DNA of 64,000 nt, taken from NCBI GenBank assembly GCA_016801845.1, contig CM028931.1, positions 10,786,087-10,850,086 on the forward strand, written 5' to 3'. A model generated the notes under the pieces. The model was not told the origin of the DNA. It searched no databases and worked only from the letters and a program-made list of their open reading frames with translations. Source of the stretch: Polydactylus sextarius (taxonomy: Eukaryota > Chordata > Actinopteri > Polynemidae). The translations under genes were made by a program, and so were the position numbers. Positions 1-11,001 of this stretch are shown here, piece by piece. Numbering within the stretch: position 1 is the stretch's first letter; every line of letters starts with the position of its first letter.

Positions 1-755
1 GTTCATTTTTCATGTTTCTCTCAGAACGTGTGAAAGTGAGACATATGGACGACGTTGACACTTTTGCGCTTTTATTTTAAACCTCACGCTAGAATAAATC
101 CACCTCCGCCGAGATGTTTTATCTCCAACTTTATCTTTCTGCAATTTTGCAGAATCGCCAAATCCTGGCGTCCTGGCGTCTCTTGATCTTCTCGTCTTAG
201 TCGTCCCCGACAACGCCATCACCTGATCCAACAGAGTGACCATCTGCAGGAGACGCTGACGTCTGATCCCTGGGTTTTACCGAGCCACGTTTGCCGAGTC
301 AGGAGGAAAAAGGCTTTTGATGCCTCGTGTCTTGTTTTCTTTTTCTTTAAACCCGATGTTCTCGCCTGGCGAAGCCCACGGCTTTGGGGGAAACTTCATT
401 TGTGGGTTTTAACCCTTGAAATCAATCGGGGTTGACAGGCTTCAGTGGGATTCCCCCTCTCTGAGTCAGCAGTGTTTCATGAGAGGAGCAGGTGTTTCTT
501 TCGTGTTTTGTGTCTTTTCTTTTGATGCTTCGCAGCTTTAACGCCTGATCAAACAGGATCATTTATGTCTTAATGTTTCAGTGTGTGTGTGTGTGTGTGA
601 AGCAGATGTTTGCCGCACAAATAAAGTTTGTGTGAAAACTGTGACGGGCTGTCAGTCAATATTCAGCTCTGGATTTGACCTGTCTGCACACGCTCAGTTG
701 GAGGCGACAGACATTTGATCTGACTCCATGGCAACTAAAGATCCAGACCTATTTA

Positions 756-797
<42 letters not shown>

Positions 798-2754
798 CGC
801 TCCCTCAGGCCTAATTCATGACGGCACACTTGCTATAGACACATCACACACACACTTTCACAGATGACATCAGAAAGAAAAGAGGAAAAAAGACTGCAGA
901 TGTCTGTCAGTTTGGATATGTTCACGTGTGTGTGTGTGTGTGTGTGTTACCCCTTAACCCTATCACACACCCTACAAACACACACATTCACACAATAAAC
1001 CCACCACCCCCGTATTCAAAGCTCCGGCAGCTTGAGGGTCACTTGTTTCCAACAGAAAGTTCAGCTTTTGTTCTTAATTGTTTGACTTTTATTTTGAAAT
1101 TCATCTGCCAGTTGGTTAATTGACCAGTTAGAAACACAAACTAAAGCTGTCAGATATATATTTATATATATATAAGTGTTTATGTTTATGCTCCGACATT
1201 TACAGTCATCCAGGAGAACTCGAGACCTGGACCTGATCCAGTATTTTAGACCGCATCAGAACCTTTTTCTTTTATTAAAAAAATACGTATTAAACATGTA
1301 ACCGTAGACACATGTAACACTCCAGTATTCAGCACATCTGACTGCGTAATTTTCATTCTCTCACACGTTTGAAGAGGTGCTCGTGTCACCGAGAGGAGCT
1401 CTCATAAATACTACATCAGGAGGAGCCCACGTACACGTGTCGTTATGAATATGTAGAGCGTCGCTGCGGGAAAATACACAGGGTCAGAGTGCAGAGGATG
1501 TTGTGAGATAGATATATATCATATATATACATATGTGTGTGTGTGTGTGTGTGAAGATCTTGTAGCATCACCTCAGGGCAAACCACGTATACAACTAGAA
1601 ACGATTACAATCATTCATCTTTTATTGTTTCTTTATTTGTTCCGTGTAAATCTCTTCGTTCCCTCGTAAACTATGAATCGACACGTTCAACACAAATCAC
1701 GTCAAATTTTTTTTAAAGGAGCAGTATGGAAGATAAAAAAAACAAAACAAAAAATCTGCCGAAATCAGATAAAAATGGAGGAGGAGGAGGTTATTGTTGA
1801 TTTCAGCTGTTGATTGGACTTTAATCCAGTTTAGGACTAGTGTTAGCATTAGCATTAGCTAGCAGTAGCTTTCAGTCGCATTTTTCTTTGAGCGCGGCGG
1901 CTTCTCTTTTTTTTTGACATCAAATCTGAGCATTTAAGTTACATTTCTAAGTTAAGTCTTTGCTCTTTATGTACAACTGGTTGTAATTAAGGTTATAAAA
2001 AATTTAAATTCGCAGTTGATGATGAAATGATGAAAGACCCAGACTGTTAAATATCGGCCTCTTCCTCTGTTTTTTTTTTTTTTTTTTTTTGCCTTTGTTC
2101 GCCATCACTCCTTCGGGGGTTAACAACCTAGAATCCGTCATCTTCTAATCGTTGGAGATGAAAAGAGACGTTGTTTACATACGTCGGCCTTCAAAAGGGG
2201 GCGATGGCGTCCAAACTAGAAGCAGCAAGTCAAACAGTATGTAGATGAGGCAGCTGAATGGACGGTGACTGGAGGCACGCCGTCGCCCTCCTCCAGTCGT
2301 GTCCTGTGGGTGAGGACGGAGGCAGGTGCTGTCACCCCTCCTCCCCCGTCTCACCCCTACAGAGCTGCTCCATTGTGATTTCTGTCTAAAAAGGAACAGC
2401 TGTTGTGTCTCGCGCCCTCCCTCCAGTGTTTGGCTGCCGTGTGTTTTGTACAGTTTGTGTTGATTTCCAACAGGCTGTTAAAAGAACTGCGGTGGTTTTG
2501 TTTCCTCTTTCTCTCTCGTCGTGGAACAATCGCATCATTTTCTAGCTTCTCTCACGTTTCCTCCTCCTCTCTCTCTCGCTACACTTTCATCTGTTTTCAC
2601 TCGTTTCCCGACTTGACCTCCGTTAAACTTTCTCCGCCACGATTCTGCAGCTGTTTTTGCATTGTAAACTTTTATACATGCAACGTAGAACTGGAGTTTA
2701 AACCGAAACCAGTGAAGTGTAGTTTAGTGGCAGAGCATGAGTCAAACACTCTGT
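1..2754. other. gene-free flank with microsatellites
   Basis: No coding region could be supported here on either strand; the open frames are short, of skewed composition and resemble no family I recognise. The stretch holds GT microsatellites at about 582-599, 759-794, 927-946 and 1529-1552, an AT-alternating patch near 1153-1173, and a T run near 2070-2091. A motif resembling the TAAAGGAGCAGT end of a transposon family seen elsewhere in the window occurs near 1716-1728. Confidence 0.6.
759..794. repeat. (GT)n microsatellite
   Basis: About 18 uninterrupted GT dinucleotides, likely polymorphic. Confidence 0.95.
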
Positions 2755-3260
2755 CAAGAGATATTTTACGTTTTTTGAAGTAATATCGAGTTTGACCGTC
2801 TTTTGTTTTCACAACCAAATAGTTAACAATGAAAGTAAATGGGGCAGTCAGCCAAACGTATCTAAATTGTCATTTTTTAACCTCTAATAAGTAGTACGAA
2901 AAGGGCCCTAGTACATTTCCCTGAACAACAATTCGATGTGTCTGTGAAGAGCGAGGAAACAATGAATCTGCTGATGTGGAACAACCTTCATCACCAGTTG
3001 TTATAAAACCAGACGTTGGGTAAGTCTTGTAAAACAGTGTTTTTAATAAACTCTGGGTTCACTTACTAAGTTATCAGTACTTCAGTTTATGTGTAGGGAC
3101 CCTATTCATGCTACTGCTGAAGTGAAGTGATATTTTGAGCTTTATTAGTGGTTAAAAAATGACAATTTAGATACGTATGGCTGACTGCCCCATTTACTTT
3201 CATTGTTAACTATTTGGTTGTGAAAACAAAAGACAGTCAAACTGGATGTTACTTCAACCA
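2755..3260 (+). mobile_element. fold-back repeat, copy A, with exon-like cassette
   Basis: The left arm (about 2755-2898) and right arm (about 3021-3260) are inverted copies of each other. Both carry the block around GTTAACAATGAAAGTAAATG and its complement. Between them, about 2921-3019, lies a cassette reading EQQFDVSVKSE in one frame, then a one-base shift, followed by the sequence that encodes ENDESADVEQPSS in other copies. A GTAAGT donor starts at 3020. Arms and cassette recur near 6.6, 26.1, 35.4 and 39.6 kb. I do not recognise a named transposon family and see no transposase. Confidence 0.75.
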
Positions 3261-4914
3261 TTGCTGTTACTGTTAGCAGTTGTGTAATTTCTACTTCCAA
3301 ACAAATCAGCTTTCATCACGTTAACCCTACAAATATGCTAACTCGTTAGCCGACATCAGCGTTCATCTTTATCTCCGTCATCTCCTGAGAGAAACTAAAA
3401 CTAAAACATCTGTTTCTTTTAGCTGCAGGATGTTTTTTAACTTAACTGCACCAGCTTGTGAATGTGCCATGAATTCAAAACAATGAGCTAAAAGAGGATA
3501 TAACAACTGCAGCTTTGGTGCTAAAATAAAAAAATTTAAAAAAATATTGATTAGTGTTAAAATATTCATTGGTTTTGTCCAGTTTACTTTTAAAAAGAAA
3601 ACTCTCATTATTCCATCTTCTGTCTACTTAATCTCATCTTTCCTTCTTTTTTTTTTCCTCCTCAGTCTCTCATGTCCTTTTAAAAAAAATCTTTTCGGGG
3701 TAACGAGCGTGTCGGTGGTTTAGATGAGCCCCCGGTGAGCCAACAGTCTGCCCTTTTGTCTCCACTCCAGAGCCCAGATGCCTCTGTTCGCCCCCTTTAC
3801 TCCATTGGAATGACCACATCGGCATCAGAGGAATGGCATCAGGAATTCTTTTGTGTTCACCCCCATTTAGCCGTCCCACCACCCCCACATGCTGGCTTCA
3901 CCCCCCCCTCCATCTAACTAATTTAATCAGCCCTGCGTAGAGAAACCACACTCCTCCTCCTCCTCCTCCTCCTCGATAAGAACTTCATTGTTCGGGTCCT
4001 AAAATGTGAGCGTCCAGCTGATGAGGTAATAGTTAGACGACTGTGGGAATGTTTGTGTTGTTGTTTTAGCTTCACGGCTCGTTAACGCTGTTATGACTTT
4101 TATTACACCGACATCAACAACGGAGGAGCGTTTTATGTATTTATTTATTTCAGCCCGAGTTGCTCTTGTGCGCGGAGAGTCTGGTGACTCTGGTGGAGCC
4201 GTCGAGACAAAAACCCGCCCTCAGTCGTGTGACGGTCACTGACAACCCTGGTGGTCAGCATGTCAGTGAAGCTCATAGCCCAACAATAGCTTTAAAAAAA
4301 AACAATACTCGACTCTAAACTGAGAAGTGTGTGAATTGATTTCTCCAGACGTCAGCCTTCAACGTGTGAGGCGGCAGGTGACACTGAGCAAACACTTTGT
4401 TGGAGTTGGGGAGAGTGTAGGGAGCAGCACAAGCTTTGGCCAAATTTTTGGCCCCAATTTTGTCAAAGTTTCACAAGGATGTACAGCTCCTATATGGGCC
4501 AAATTAGAGGTGCAACAAAACAAAACAAAAGGACACAACAACTCACCAAGAAACACCACAAAACATCAACATAACTGCCCCCAAAAGATCCAACATCACC
4601 ACAGTCAAGACTAAAGTCTTCACCTTGTTGACCTTTACTTTTTAACTAGTGTGTTAAACCATAACTATGACATAGTCAAACCAGAACCTTCACCTGCTTC
4701 TTCTGGGACTGAATCAGTCCAACAATGACAAACGTCTGTTACACTAGAACCACAGTCTTTAATATCTGGGTTGGTAGTTTGATTCACAAGGACAGATAAC
4801 ATGTATAAAAGACTACTTCTGCCTCAAGAAACAGGAAATGGTCTGCTTTCTGTATGAATGTGCACACAGACTCCAGATTTTAACCCACCCACCCACCCTC
4901 CTTCATTAACTACA
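3261..4914. other. gene-free interval
   Basis: No supported gene. Contains a CTC-rich patch near 3953-3974 and poly-A/T runs. Open frames at 3735-3917 and 4327-4614 have no recognisable domain and overlap open frames on the other strand, so they are taken as chance. Confidence 0.5.
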
Positions 4915-5045
4915 GTCAAGGTGCCCTTGAGCAAGATACTTAACCCCCCACTGCTGCTGTGCATCTGCTCAGTGGTCAACAGTACACGACTTTGGCTGTA
5001 CTGGGCCAGCTCCCAGATTGTAGGTGTTTGTGTACGAACTGTACG
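4915..5045 (+). repeat. fragment of a common fish interspersed repeat
   Basis: The text CCTTGAGCAAGATACTTAAC followed by an ACTGCTGCTGTGC-like stretch matches, from memory, a motif that recurs in many teleost genomes inside SINE- or MITE-like repeats. The copy is degraded and the family was not determined. Confidence 0.4.
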
Positions 5046-5355
5046 ACTCTAATGAGCAGCAGCGTTACAAGGCTGCAGGCGAGCTGGTTGACCTCACACA
5101 CACACACACACTTTAAAACAAGAAGTAAAAAAAACAAACGTGCTCAGTTTGATTCATTTTTTAGCTCCGTTTTTGGTCTCAACCAAACTCTTGTGGGAAA
5201 TATTTGGCTCTTTAGCTGCTAAATGCTCCACTGTGATCACCAGCTGTTTTCTAACTGTCTGTCTGCTGTGTGGTGCTGAACAGGTGGTGTACACTGGGTT
5301 AATTAGATCTTTTTTCTCATTGAAAACAATTTCTTTTCAGAGCTAAGAGACGTTG

Positions 5356-5495
5356 GAGGCCATGGGCGGCGGTGAAGAGGAGCTGAGGAAGAAAGAGACT
5401 CCGGGGTCGACCCACAACATGTCGGAGAGATTATATATTTCATCTTGTCTGGGAAACACCTCAAGATCCTGCAGGAGGAGCTGGACTTTGGAGGT
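5356..5495 (+). mobile_element. degenerate 3' tail of a non-LTR retrotransposon
   Basis: The stretch around CAACATGTCGGAGAGATTAT and GGAAACACCTCAAGATCCTG, then AGGAGCTGG, resembles the conserved 3' end of a teleost LINE (typically GGTGGAGAGATTATATCTC, then GGGAACGCCTCGGGATCCC). Only about 140 bp are recognisable and there is no open reading frame. The clade (L2, Rex or RTE type) is not resolved. Confidence 0.5.
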
Positions 5496-6554
5496 ACACC
5501 TACCTACATGATCTCCAGTCACCTCATTTGACTCCAGATAAGAAAATACATGGTTGGATGGAGCTGGAAACGTATAAATATGGGACCTTAAAGACGTCCT
5601 GTGTTAAGATTTTCTCCCATCTAACAATGAGGTTGTATTATTTAGCCCCGCCCCTTTTTCCAGGTGCACATTTCCTTCTACGGTAGCTGAGAAATATCAT
5701 TTCTTACTTATAATATCGTGACTTATTTGCTATGTTGGTAGCGATTATTTCAACGCTAACATCAGCTAGCGAATTCAAGCTAACCTACCGATAATTATCA
5801 AAACAAAACCACCATGAATCAACCACCAAAAACAACCAAAAAGAAAAGACGGAGCTGTATATACATGATGTTGTCGTGTAGTTTCAAGAGAAGATGGTGG
5901 CGCAACATGGCCGCCACCATATAAATGACAAATTCAAAACCTGAACCTGAACATATTGATTTATTGATGAATGTAATTACTTTGTGGGGTTTGTCACCAA
6001 GAGAGCAACACGTTACTCTTAAGCTGCTGTTTTGCTATTACTGATCCGTGCGACTTTAAGTTAGTTTTCACGTCGTATATCTCCTATTTTTTAACACTGG
6101 GAGCTCGTTCTGTGTTTCTTTGTCGGCTCCGAACACTGAAATGTTCTCCCCGTCCTGTCAAGGCTTGAACTCGAACACCTCCTCGCTGTGTCCTCTCTTT
6201 CCACTCTGCTGCTCTCTCTGACACCGACCGAGAGAAATCTACGCCGTGGGAGACGATTAATGGGGTTCAGGTGCTGTCCTCCGACTCCCTCTCTCTCCCT
6301 CTCGCCGTTTGCCTCCCCTTTTGCCTCCTGACCAGAACTCCACCCCGTCTGTTTCCCTCGAGGCTACGATACAGACACAAGCATCTTCATCAGAATCACT
6401 TTACTTTGTCAAGGTCAGTAAATGTAAAACAACCTCTCAACTCTCTGGATGTTTGTTGTTGGACACATTTTGGCCCCAACAACTAATAAGCAGCTTCTCT
6501 TCTATGAATTTATGTGTGGTCTGGAGTAATTTGAACCCAGAGTATTTCACCAAA
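5496..6554. other. gene-free interval
   Basis: No supported gene. The segment near 5885-6010 (AAGATGGTGGCGCAACATGG) resembles 15540-15720 and looks like a shared old interspersed repeat. The remainder shows nothing I can name. Confidence 0.45.
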
Positions 6555-7340
6555 GTCAAACACCCAAGAGATCAAGAGATACGCTACGTTGGTTGAAGTA
6601 ATATCCAGTTTGACCGTCTTTTGTTTTCACAACCAAATAGTTAACAATGAAAGTAAATGGGGCAGTCAGCCAAAACGTATCTAAATTGTCATTTTTTAAC
6701 CACTAATAAAGCTGAAAATATCACTTCACTTCAGCAGTAGCATGAATAGGGTCCCTACACATAAACTGAAGTACTGATAACTTAGTAAGTGAACCCAGAG
6801 TTTATTAAAAACACTGTTTTACAAGACTGGAGTGAGGAAAATGATGAATCTGCTGATCTGGAACATCCTTTTGCATCAAAATTAATTTCAGTTATTTTTG
6901 TATCAGATGTTGTTATTTTGGTTTGTTATTGGATAGAAACATGTACATTTATGGTCATTTATGTTAGCATGTTATACATTCAAGTTGTCATGTTTTGTTC
7001 TCGTTGCACAGAATAGGAAAATGATGAATCTGCTGATGTGGAACATCCTTCATCAGCAGTTGTTATAAAACCAGACGTTGGGTAAGTCTTGTAAAACAGT
7101 GTTTTTAATAAACTCTGGGTTCACTTACTAAGTTATCAGTACTTCAGTTTATGTGTAGGGACCCTATTCATGCTACTGCTGAAGTGAAGTGATATTTTGA
7201 GCTTTATTAGTGGTTAAAAATGACAATTTAGATACGTTTGGCTGACTGCCCCATTTACTTTCATTGTTAACTATTTGGTTGTGAAAACAAAAGACGGTCA
7301 AACTCGATATTACTACAACCAACGTAAAATATCTCTTGAC
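6555..7340 (+). mobile_element. fold-back repeat, copy B, two exon-like cassettes
   Basis: One of the most complete copies. The left arm (about 6567-6828) and right arm (about 7083-7340) are near-perfect inverted repeats ending in GTTGGTTGAAGTAATAT and its complement. The interior has a first cassette (about 6834-6880, EENDESADLEH) and a second (7012-7081). The second is preceded by a pyrimidine-rich tract ending GTTGCACAG and followed by GTAAGT at 7082. In the shared ENDESADVEHPSSAVV frame a TAG sits just inside the second cassette, so this copy is broken as a coding exon. Its length (70 nt) is not a multiple of three. Confidence 0.8.
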
Positions 7341-7720
7341 GGGGGCGTCTCAGAAGTAAGTGTCTAGAAAACGCGACATCCTCGACTCAATAATGGCAGC
7401 TCAGGCTCATGGATATAACTCATAGTTTGTTCTCTGTCTCTACTCATATTTCCTCCTCCTTCCTCACGCTTAAATACATTTCTGTTCGCCAGCCATCCTC
7501 TTCCCCCACCTGTCCTGCATCATAAATTCAAGAAGATAAATATTTCATCTGCCACTTCACAGCGCTTCTCCGGCAGCGTTAGGGGGGTAGAGAAGAGGAA
7601 GATGAAGGGGGGCAGGGTTCATCATTGGTCACGTGTTTTTTTTTTTCTCACAACATAAAGAAACATTACACTAATATAATTTATTGATAATACAGAGCAG
7701 TAAGTACATTTTCAGCCCAG
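7341..7720. other. gene-free interval upstream of first TRIM gene
   Basis: No gene. Mixed-composition sequence with a T run near 7638-7648, lying directly 5' of the duplicated TRIM promoter block. Confidence 0.5.
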
Positions 7721-7926
7721 AAGTGCTGCACCTGTCGCTCTCTATCAGTCGGCCTTTCAAGCTCCACCTCATGACTCACCTGACTAATCTGATGCAAACT
7801 AGGAAAAGATCAAATTCAACTTCAGTCCAAACTAACAACGTCCTCTGAGTGAGTCCAGCTACAGGAGAGAAAAGTGGAAAACTACAACACTGCTGCTCTA
7901 ACCTGACGACACTCCACACACTGAAA
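7721..7926 (+). promoter_or_regulatory. promoter and non-coding first exon of first TRIM gene
   Basis: Homologous to 10643-10876 upstream of the second TRIM gene; both share GTGCTGCACCTG/ATGCTGCACCTG, TTTCAAGCTCCACC and AGCTACAGGAGAGAAAAG. The end of the first exon is set by a donor (AAA then GTGAGTTTGAC) at 7927. The intron runs 7927-8035 and its acceptor TGCTGTGTTTTCAG ends at 8035. The start of transcription is not visible, and no clear TATA box was found. Conservation of this block between paralogues suggests both are driven by the same type of promoter. Confidence 0.6.
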
Positions 7927-8052
7927 GTGAGTTTGACAAAGACCACGACTCAAAGTGGAAGTAAAACTCACTGGACTCAGTAGACGGGGGAGGGGAGCTA
8001 CGACTGACTGTACTTCCTGTCTGCTGTGTTTTCAGCTTCTCTCAGAGACTAA

Positions 8053-9447
8053 ATGGCTTCAAGATCAGAGGAAGATCTCTGCTGTCCCGTCTGTCATGAC
8101 GTCTATAGAGATCCTGTTGTTCTGTCATGTAGCCACAGCTTCTGTAAAGACTGTCTGAAGAACTGGTGGAGAGAGAAACCAACACCAGACTGTCCAGTCT
8201 GTAAGAGAAGATCTTCAAGACCAGATCCACCCTGTAACCTGGTGTTAAAGAACCTGTGTGAGGCCTTTTTACTGGAGAGAGATCAGAGATCTTCAGAGGA
8301 TCTCTGCAGTCTGCACTCTGAGAAACTCAAACTCTTCTGTCTGGATCATCTGCAGCCAGTTTGTGTCGTCTGTCTACATTCAGAAACACACACCAACCAC
8401 AGCTTCAGACCCGTTAATGAAGCTGCTCAACAACACAAGAAGAAACTTGAGGAAACTCTGGAGCCTTTAAAGAAGAAGATAAAGAGTTTAGAAGAAGGTA
8501 AAGTGAAGTTTGATCAAACAGTAAAACACATTAAGGTCCAGGCCCGACGCACAGAGACTCAGATGAAGGAGCAGTTTAAGAAGCTGCACCAGTTTCTAGA
8601 GGAGGAAGAGGAGGCCAGGATGGCTGCACTGAGGGAGGAAGAGGAGCAGAAGAGTCAGAGGATGAAGGAGAAGATGGAGGCTCTGAGCAGAGAGATAGCA
8701 GCTCTGTCACACACAGTCACAGCCACAGAGGACGAGCTGAGAGCTGAAGACGTCTCATTCCTGATCAACTACAAGGCTGCAGTGGACAGAGTCCAGCGGC
8801 GCCCCCTGCTGGAGGATCCACAGCTGCTCTCAGGAGCTCTGATAGACGAGGCCAAACACCTGGGAAACCTGACCTTCAACATCTGGAACAAGATGAAGGA
8901 CCTGGTCTCCTACAGTCCTGTGGTTCTGGACCCAAACACTGCTGGTCCAAAAGCTGCACTGTCTAAAGATCTGACCAGTGTGAGACTAGGACAGAGTCAA
9001 CAGCTTCCTGATAATCCAGAGAGGTTTCGTATCTTCTCCCACTCTGTCCTGGGCTCTGAGGGTTTTAACTCAGAGACTCACAGCTGGGACGTTGATGTTG
9101 GAGACAGTACAGGCTGGGAACTGGGTGTGTTTGCAGAGTCTGTCCAGAGGAAGGGAAACAACATTGCTTCTACATTTTGGGGAATATGTTTTCTTAAAGG
9201 TGAATACAGAGCTTGGTCTGCATCAGCTCCACTCACTGTTCTCCCAGTAAAGAAGAAGATCTGGAGGATCAGAGTGAATCTGGACTGGGACGGAGGAAAC
9301 CTGTCGTTCTCTGATGTTGATACTAACACACACATACACACCATCACACACACTTTCACTGAGAAGATGTTTCCATTCATTTTCTCTGATGATACAGTAA
9401 AAATAATACCAGGGAAGGTGTGTGTGACAGTGGAAAAGAGCAGTTAG
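8053..9447 (+). CDS. TRIM35-like E3 ubiquitin ligase, full length (RING/B-box/coiled-coil/PRY-SPRY)
   Basis: A 464-residue protein encoded in one exon. The N-terminal C3HC4 RING has ligands C11, C14, C26, H28, C31, C34, C47 and C50, and would recruit an E2 enzyme for ubiquitin transfer. A B-box type 2 follows (C85, H88, C96, H99, C104, C107, H113, H116). Next is a charged coiled coil at about 122-250, expected to dimerise, rich in Glu/Lys. The C-terminus is PRY (about 285-330, with VLDPNTA at 291-297) and SPRY (about 334-460, with WDVDV and LDWDGG blocks), the target-binding module. Length and order fit teleost TRIM35-like proteins. The ATG lies 17 bases after the acceptor ending at 8035, so the upstream exon is non-coding. 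A close paralogue follows 1.5 kb downstream in the same orientation. Family members commonly act in innate immunity; the target of this one is unknown. The exact TRIM subfamily (TRIM35, A33-like, NF7-like) is uncertain. Confidence 0.92.
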   Translation: MASRSEEDLCCPVCHDVYRDPVVLSCSHSFCKDCLKNWWREKPTPDCPVCKRRSSRPDPPCNLVLKNLCEAFLLERDQRSSEDLCSLHSEKLKLFCLDHLQPVCVVCLHSETHTNHSFRPVNEAAQQHKKKLEETLEPLKKKIKSLEEGKVKFDQTVKHIKVQARRTETQMKEQFKKLHQFLEEEEEARMAALREEEEQKSQRMKEKMEALSREIAALSHTVTATEDELRAEDVSFLINYKAAVDRVQRRPLLEDPQLLSGALIDEAKHLGNLTFNIWNKMKDLVSYSPVVLDPNTAGPKAALSKDLTSVRLGQSQQLPDNPERFRIFSHSVLGSEGFNSETHSWDVDVGDSTGWELGVFAESVQRKGNNIASTFWGICFLKGEYRAWSASAPLTVLPVKKKIWRIRVNLDWDGGNLSFSDVDTNTHIHTITHTFTEKMFPFIFSDDTVKIIPGKVCVTVEKSS

Positions 9448-9461
9448 AGATGAAGAGGATG

Positions 9462-9467
9462 AATAAA
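9462..9467 (+). terminator. polyadenylation signal of first TRIM gene
   Basis: AATAAA begins 15 bases after the stop codon. This gives a very short 3' UTR if used; downstream sequence to about 9690 is still homologous to the second gene's 3' UTR, so a later site may also be used. Confidence 0.5.
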
Positions 9468-9699
9468 AATATAAGACAATTATATTTATAATGTTATTAT
9501 TTCTTTTAGGGTAAAGTGTCTGATTTGAGTTCAACTGTACCTGTCGTCCTGCTGCCACATTCATCAATAACTACATTTCTGAACAGTTGTTGTTGAGACT
9601 TGACAAATATTATAAATTCCAATTGAGAACAAAGATAGAAGTGTTTGTCTTTTGTAGCATAAACATGTTGTAGGTTTGTGTGTGAATCTTTTGTTGTCA

Positions 9700-10640
9700 C
9701 TGGTTTTTTGAGGGAAATGTGGGATCATTGTGCCTCTGTGTAGATGCTGAAACTGATGTAGGATAATTTATCCATTTATGTTCTGACCCTCTGGTCAAGA
9801 TCATCGTGTAGTGATTGACATGAGTTTCTGGGCTCAGCTTTAGGGCAGAGAAAGAAGCCAGTTGAGATGCTTCGACTGTCTCTGGATGGAGGATTTCTGG
9901 CCACGTGCAACTGTTAGAAGACGTCAGAGTAGATCTAGAACATCCTGGAGAGACTATTTATCTGATCTGGTCTGGGGATATCTGGGGATTACCCAAGATA
10001 ACTGATGAAATGCAAATAATTTCACTGAACATGGAGTCCTCTGAGGGGAAACGGTCGACCGGGACGACCTAGAAGTTGAAGAATATAGACGGTCAGTCAG
10101 CGCCGCTAAGTGGTGAACATACATCATTGCACCTTGATGTCAATGGAGGAAAAATCTGTCCACTTTCTCTTTCGATTTGTCCGCTGGTCTGGAAGCTGTA
10201 CTGTCTGAACGTCTGACCGGTTTAATAGAAGGACAGAGTGTTTTGATGATTGTTTGGGGAGTTATTTTCCTTTTTAACACTTTACTTTATTGACTTTTCA
10301 AATGCAAAGACGACAACATAAAAAAGGGAGAAGATAGAGAGAGAATATATCAACTGGTAGTGACTGAAAAAGGTAAAGAAACAGTAGAAGTATATTCACT
10401 TTTATAGAGTCTATCAGACTTGTGGTTACACCAGTCCGACTCGAGGAAACCTGAGAGTTTTTCTTATTTTCATATTTAGTCTACATTTTTGTGCATGGCC
10501 CTAAATTTTCACGCCTTCATCAATCAGTGTGTTTCTATATCGTGTGCGTGCGTGATCGCTGAGTCATTTGTGGCACATTGGACTCATGTTGAAATCCTGT
10601 TGATTTGACTTTTTCCTGTCAACACGTCTGAGATTTATAA
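9700..10640. other. spacer between the two TRIM genes
   Basis: No coding sequence supported. Homology between the TRIM duplicates stops near 9690 and resumes near 10643, so this spacer is unique to the left unit or diverged beyond recognition by eye. Confidence 0.5.
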
Positions 10641-10642
10641 GA

Positions 10643-10876
10643 AATGCTGCACCTGTTGCTCTCTAACAGTTATTCTTTCAAGCTCCACCCTTAACCTGAT
10701 TCAGATGACGCAGCTGATAAAAAGCACAAACCAGTTTGTTACTTGTCGTCAGAGCAGAGACACAGACTGAAACAAAGTCGATCAGATTCAACTTCACATC
10801 GAGTCCAGCTACAGGAGAGAAAAGAGGAAAACTACAACACTGCTGCTTTAACTTACTGACGCTCTGCACACTGAAG
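10643..10876 (+). promoter_or_regulatory. promoter and non-coding first exon of second TRIM gene
   Basis: Paralogous to 7721-7926. A TATA-like GATAAAAAG lies at about 10715-10723. The first exon ends at CTGAAG before the donor GTGAGT at 10877, and the intron ends with TTTTCAG at 10984. Donor, intron length and acceptor match the first gene, so the duplication copied the whole transcription unit rather than a processed transcript. Confidence 0.6.
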
Positions 10877-11001
10877 GTGAGTTTGACAAAATGCACGACA
10901 CAAAGTGAAAGTAAAACTCACTGAACTCAGTAGATGTGGAGGAGAGCTACGACTGACTGTACTTTCTATCTGCTGTGTTTTCAGCTTCACTCAGAGACTA
11001 A

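Noticed and set aside
2403..2783. 126-codon open frame on the plus strand
   Set aside because: Low-complexity Ser/Phe/Leu translation from pyrimidine-rich DNA; no domain and no splice or promoter context.
9078..9567. Minus-strand frames across the TRIM SPRY region (also 11799-12159)
   Set aside because: They are shadows of the strongly supported plus-strand coding exons.
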